The notes under the pieces are model-generated. The model saw only the letters and a program-made list of their open reading frames with translations, made no database searches and had not been told where the DNA came from. A stretch of 64,000 nucleotides of DNA from Lutispora sp003527145. Lineage in GTDB: Bacteria > Bacillota > Clostridia > Lutisporales > Lutisporaceae. Made by a program: the position numbers and the translations under genes. The DNA is taken from contig JASBZB010000018.1 of NCBI GenBank assembly GCA_029983695.1, forward strand, positions 19,380-83,379. The letters are read 5' to 3'. Shown here piece by piece: positions 61,807 to 64,000 of the stretch; within the stretch, counting starts at the first letter, position 1, and each line of letters starts with the position of its first letter.

Positions 61807-62865
61807 ATGTCAAATTTATTTCTGACCCTGCTAGTTGGACTTGCCTTTGGCTATGTTTTCATGAAGCTAAAGGTTCCTGGAGGCATGATGGTAGGAGCAA
61901 TACTTGGCGTGGCAGCTTTAAATATTTCTTTTGGCATTTCATACATGCCGTCCTATGCCAAGTATGCAGCTCAAATTTTGGCAGGCGCATTCATCGGTTG
62001 CTCTATAGAAAAAAGTGACATAGAACGATTAAGGAATCTTGTAAAGCCTTCATTCGTCCTCCTTCTCGGAATGCTTACATTAAATATCACTCTGGGATTT
62101 TTGATTTATTTGGTCAGCCCTTTGGACCTGTTAACCTCTTTGATGAGCTGCATACCCGGAGGTATGAGCGATATCCCAATCATAAGCGCAGATATGGGCG
62201 CAGATGCTCCAAAGGTTGCCCTGCTGCAGTTTACCCGCATGGTAGCAGGAATAGGACTATTTCCTACCTTAATAACAATAATCGGTCATCGTAACGGCTT
62301 AAAAAATAATACTGATGAGCAGGACAAGCATGTTTCCCCTTTGAGGCCCGCAAAATCTAATAATCCGACTGCAATTGTATTTATACAAACTATAACAGTA
62401 GCTGCAGCAGGAGGAATTATTGGGAAGTTGCTGAAAATTCCCGCAGGGATATTGCTCTTTTCTATGATTGGAGTAATATGTCTAAAATTACTTTTCAATA
62501 AAGCCTATATGCCTTTTTGGGCAAAAAGGCTTGCACAAGCCCTGTCAGGATCTTATATTGGTTGCAGCATAGGCTTTAAAGACGTACTGGAAATGAGATA
62601 TCTGATCCTCCCTGCAATTCTTGTAGTTTTGGGTTACTTTGCTGCTTGCTGTATTCTGGGTAAAATACTAAGCAAGCATTTCGGAATGTCACTGAAAGAA
62701 GCTATGCTTGTAGCAACACCGGCCGGCGCATCAGATATGGCACTGATATCCTCAGATTTGGGGGTGCAAAGCACAGACCTTATGGTTCTGCAGATTATAC
62801 GCATGATAGTTGTTGTGTCATTATTTCCTCAGATTATCTACTTTATTGTTACATTTATCGCATAG
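61807..62865 (+). CDS. AbrB-family integral membrane protein (duplicated AbrB domain)
   Basis: 352 aa, about 10 membrane helices in two homologous halves. Each half opens with a GG-rich helix pair (KVPGGMMVGAILGVAAL; KIPAGILLFSMIGVICL) and carries a PGGMSDIP / PAGASDMA loop. This is the COG3180 family once called putative ammonia monooxygenase; its function is not established. It is often found near tricarboxylate transporter genes, so an acid exporter or uptake role is inference. RBS AAAGAGGTG; followed 26 nt later by citC. Confidence 0.82.
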   Translation: MSNLFLTLLVGLAFGYVFMKLKVPGGMMVGAILGVAALNISFGISYMPSYAKYAAQILAGAFIGCSIEKSDIERLRNLVKPSFVLLLGMLTLNITLGFLIYLVSPLDLLTSLMSCIPGGMSDIPIISADMGADAPKVALLQFTRMVAGIGLFPTLITIIGHRNGLKNNTDEQDKHVSPLRPAKSNNPTAIVFIQTITVAAAGGIIGKLLKIPAGILLFSMIGVICLKLLFNKAYMPFWAKRLAQALSGSYIGCSIGFKDVLEMRYLILPAILVVLGYFAACCILGKILSKHFGMSLKEAMLVATPAGASDMALISSDLGVQSTDLMVLQIIRMIVVVSLFPQIIYFIVTFIA

Positions 62866-62890
62866 ATAATATTTTTTTGGAGGGAGTAAA

Positions 62891-63898
62891 TTGCTTGAGG
62901 AACGTTCTTTGCCAAATATAAACCAAGTAGAAACATTGATTAAAAGCTGTGGTCTGTCCATAAATTACAGCGTTGATTATACTATGGGTATATTTTATGA
63001 TGACGAACTTGTAGCAACCGGTTCTCTTTATGAAGATATGATACAGATGGTGGCAATATCTCCATATTACCAGGGAAATGACTTATCAGCTATTGTTATC
63101 ACACATCTGGTGAATTATGCTTTTAACAAAGGAATAACAAATCTTCACCTTTTTACTAACCCCGATAAAGTAGGCATGTTTTTACCTATGGGCTTTAATA
63201 CAGTTGCAATTGCAAAGCCCTATGCCGCCTTAATGGAATGGGGCAAACCGGGAATTGCTGAATACTGCAATATCCTCAAAGCTCAAGCAGGAGATATCAA
63301 CGGAAGTGCTTCAGCAATAGTTATGAATTGCAATCCCTTTACCCTCGGCCACCGCTATTTAATTGAAACTGCAGCTTCAGAGAACTCTAAGGTATATGTT
63401 ATGGTTGTACAGGAAAACCTTTCTGTATTCCCCTTCGATGTGCGTTACAAACTCATCCGTGAAGGAACATCTTATTTGCCAAATGTTACCGTAATACCTG
63501 GCGGAAGATATGTGGTTTCCTCTTTAACCTTTCCGTCTTATTTTACAAAGGATACGGAACTCGCCCATGCCCATTGTGCTGTTGATGTGGAAATATTTTT
63601 AAAGCATATTGCACCGGCGCTTGGTATTACAAGACGTTATGTAGGTACGGAACCTTATTCCCCTGTCACCGAAATATATAATGAAACAATGAAAAAACGC
63701 CTTATTCCTGCAGGAATAGAGTTAGTGGAACTGGCTAGAATAGAGAAATCAGGTGCTGCAATCAGTGCATCCCGAGTTCGACAGTTATTGGCACAGGGTA
63801 ATTTGGAGGCGGTAAAAGAGTTGGTACCGGAAATCACTTTTAATTATCTCATTAGCGAGGCTGCAAAGCCGGTTTTAAGCAAAATAAGGAAGGGATAA
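62891..63898 (+). CDS. citC: [Citrate (pro-3S)-lyase] ligase CitC
   Basis: Activates citrate lyase by acetylating the thiol of the ACP arm with acetate and ATP. 335 aa. An N-terminal GNAT-like part (about 1-120; VATGSLYEDMIQMVAIS) is followed by a nucleotidyltransferase domain with VMNCNPFTLGHRYLIE (the HxGH-type site) and ISASRVRQLL. The start is TTG, 4 nt after GGAGGGAG. It is separated from the other lyase genes by the LysR gene and reads rightwards with the abrB-like gene. Confidence 0.93.
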   Translation: MLEERSLPNINQVETLIKSCGLSINYSVDYTMGIFYDDELVATGSLYEDMIQMVAISPYYQGNDLSAIVITHLVNYAFNKGITNLHLFTNPDKVGMFLPMGFNTVAIAKPYAALMEWGKPGIAEYCNILKAQAGDINGSASAIVMNCNPFTLGHRYLIETAASENSKVYVMVVQENLSVFPFDVRYKLIREGTSYLPNVTVIPGGRYVVSSLTFPSYFTKDTELAHAHCAVDVEIFLKHIAPALGITRRYVGTEPYSPVTEIYNETMKKRLIPAGIELVELARIEKSGAAISASRVRQLLAQGNLEAVKELVPEITFNYLISEAAKPVLSKIRKG

Positions 63899-64000
63899 TT
63901 CATATATATTTATATGATGCCTTTCAATACCTTTTGCAGCGCTATAACATGTTTAATAATTAACTTGAAAAGTTTTACCATTTAACTAATAATATTGATA

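Overview
The window looks like chromosomal DNA of an anaerobic, spore-forming member of the Clostridia. It has AT-rich intergenic DNA, strong AGGAGG-type ribosome binding sites, many GTG/TTG starts, a gerA-type spore germination operon, a GlnK/GlnL-like two-component pair and citrate-lyase fermentation genes. No rRNA, tRNA, CRISPR array or intact mobile element was seen. Almost all genes read leftwards (minus strand). The exceptions are a small membrane-protein/MocR pair, the germination operon, and an abrB-like/citC pair at the right end.

Layout. (1) 0.1-5.2 kb: two-subunit class I fumarase/tartrate dehydratase behind a sigma-54 (-24/-12) promoter, the matching PrpR-type sigma-54 activator, and an MFS transporter. 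(2) 5.2-7.6 kb: a regulatory intergenic region with repeated TTGGTTGG sites, a 3-TM small protein and a MocR/PdxR-type regulator. (3) 7.6-15.3 kb: histidine operon hisZGDCBHAF-IE, preceded by a complete attenuator: promoter, a leader peptide with four consecutive His codons that is too short for ordinary gene calling, 1:2/2:3/3:4 alternative hairpins and a terminator. (4) 15.3-28.4 kb: an ABC-F ATPase with one degenerate ATP site, germination genes gerA-gerC-gerB, a dCache-GGDEF-EAL protein, secreted/membrane proteins and a 12-TM LuxR-type regulator. (5) 28.6-40.6 kb: a branched-chain-type amino-acid ABC transporter with its GlnK/GlnL-like two-component system, a Pst-type phosphate ABC transporter with a HAD phosphatase, and a threonine dehydratase. 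(6) 40.6-42.8 kb: a junction zone with a gene remnant, dispersed-type repeats, a PadR/HAAS pair and an IS3-family transposase remnant. (7) 42.8-63.9 kb: a tricarboxylate catabolic island.

The island holds TctABC uptake, a YbhJ-type hydratase, two tandem PrpF-type isomerases, an MmgE/PrpD protein, all citrate lyase genes (D, E, F, X, G, and C at the far end), a LarA-type nickel racemase, an AbrB-like membrane protein, a LysR regulator and an unusual cytoplasmic chemoreceptor whose sensor is a PrpR_N domain. The simplest reading, which is inference, is import, isomerise, hydrate, cleave. A substrate such as trans-aconitate or a substituted aconitate would become citrate (or an analogue), which the lyase splits to acetate plus a 2-oxoacid. 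A classical aconitase inside the same operon has lost most of its swivel domain and appears dead. The operon start carries a LysR-type inverted repeat centred about 65 bp upstream of the predicted start of transcription.

In all three transporter operons that begin with a solute-binding-protein gene, a strong stem-loop sits between that gene and the next. Two of these stem-loops belong to the same repeat family, and one is interrupted by an 80-bp element with inverted ends.
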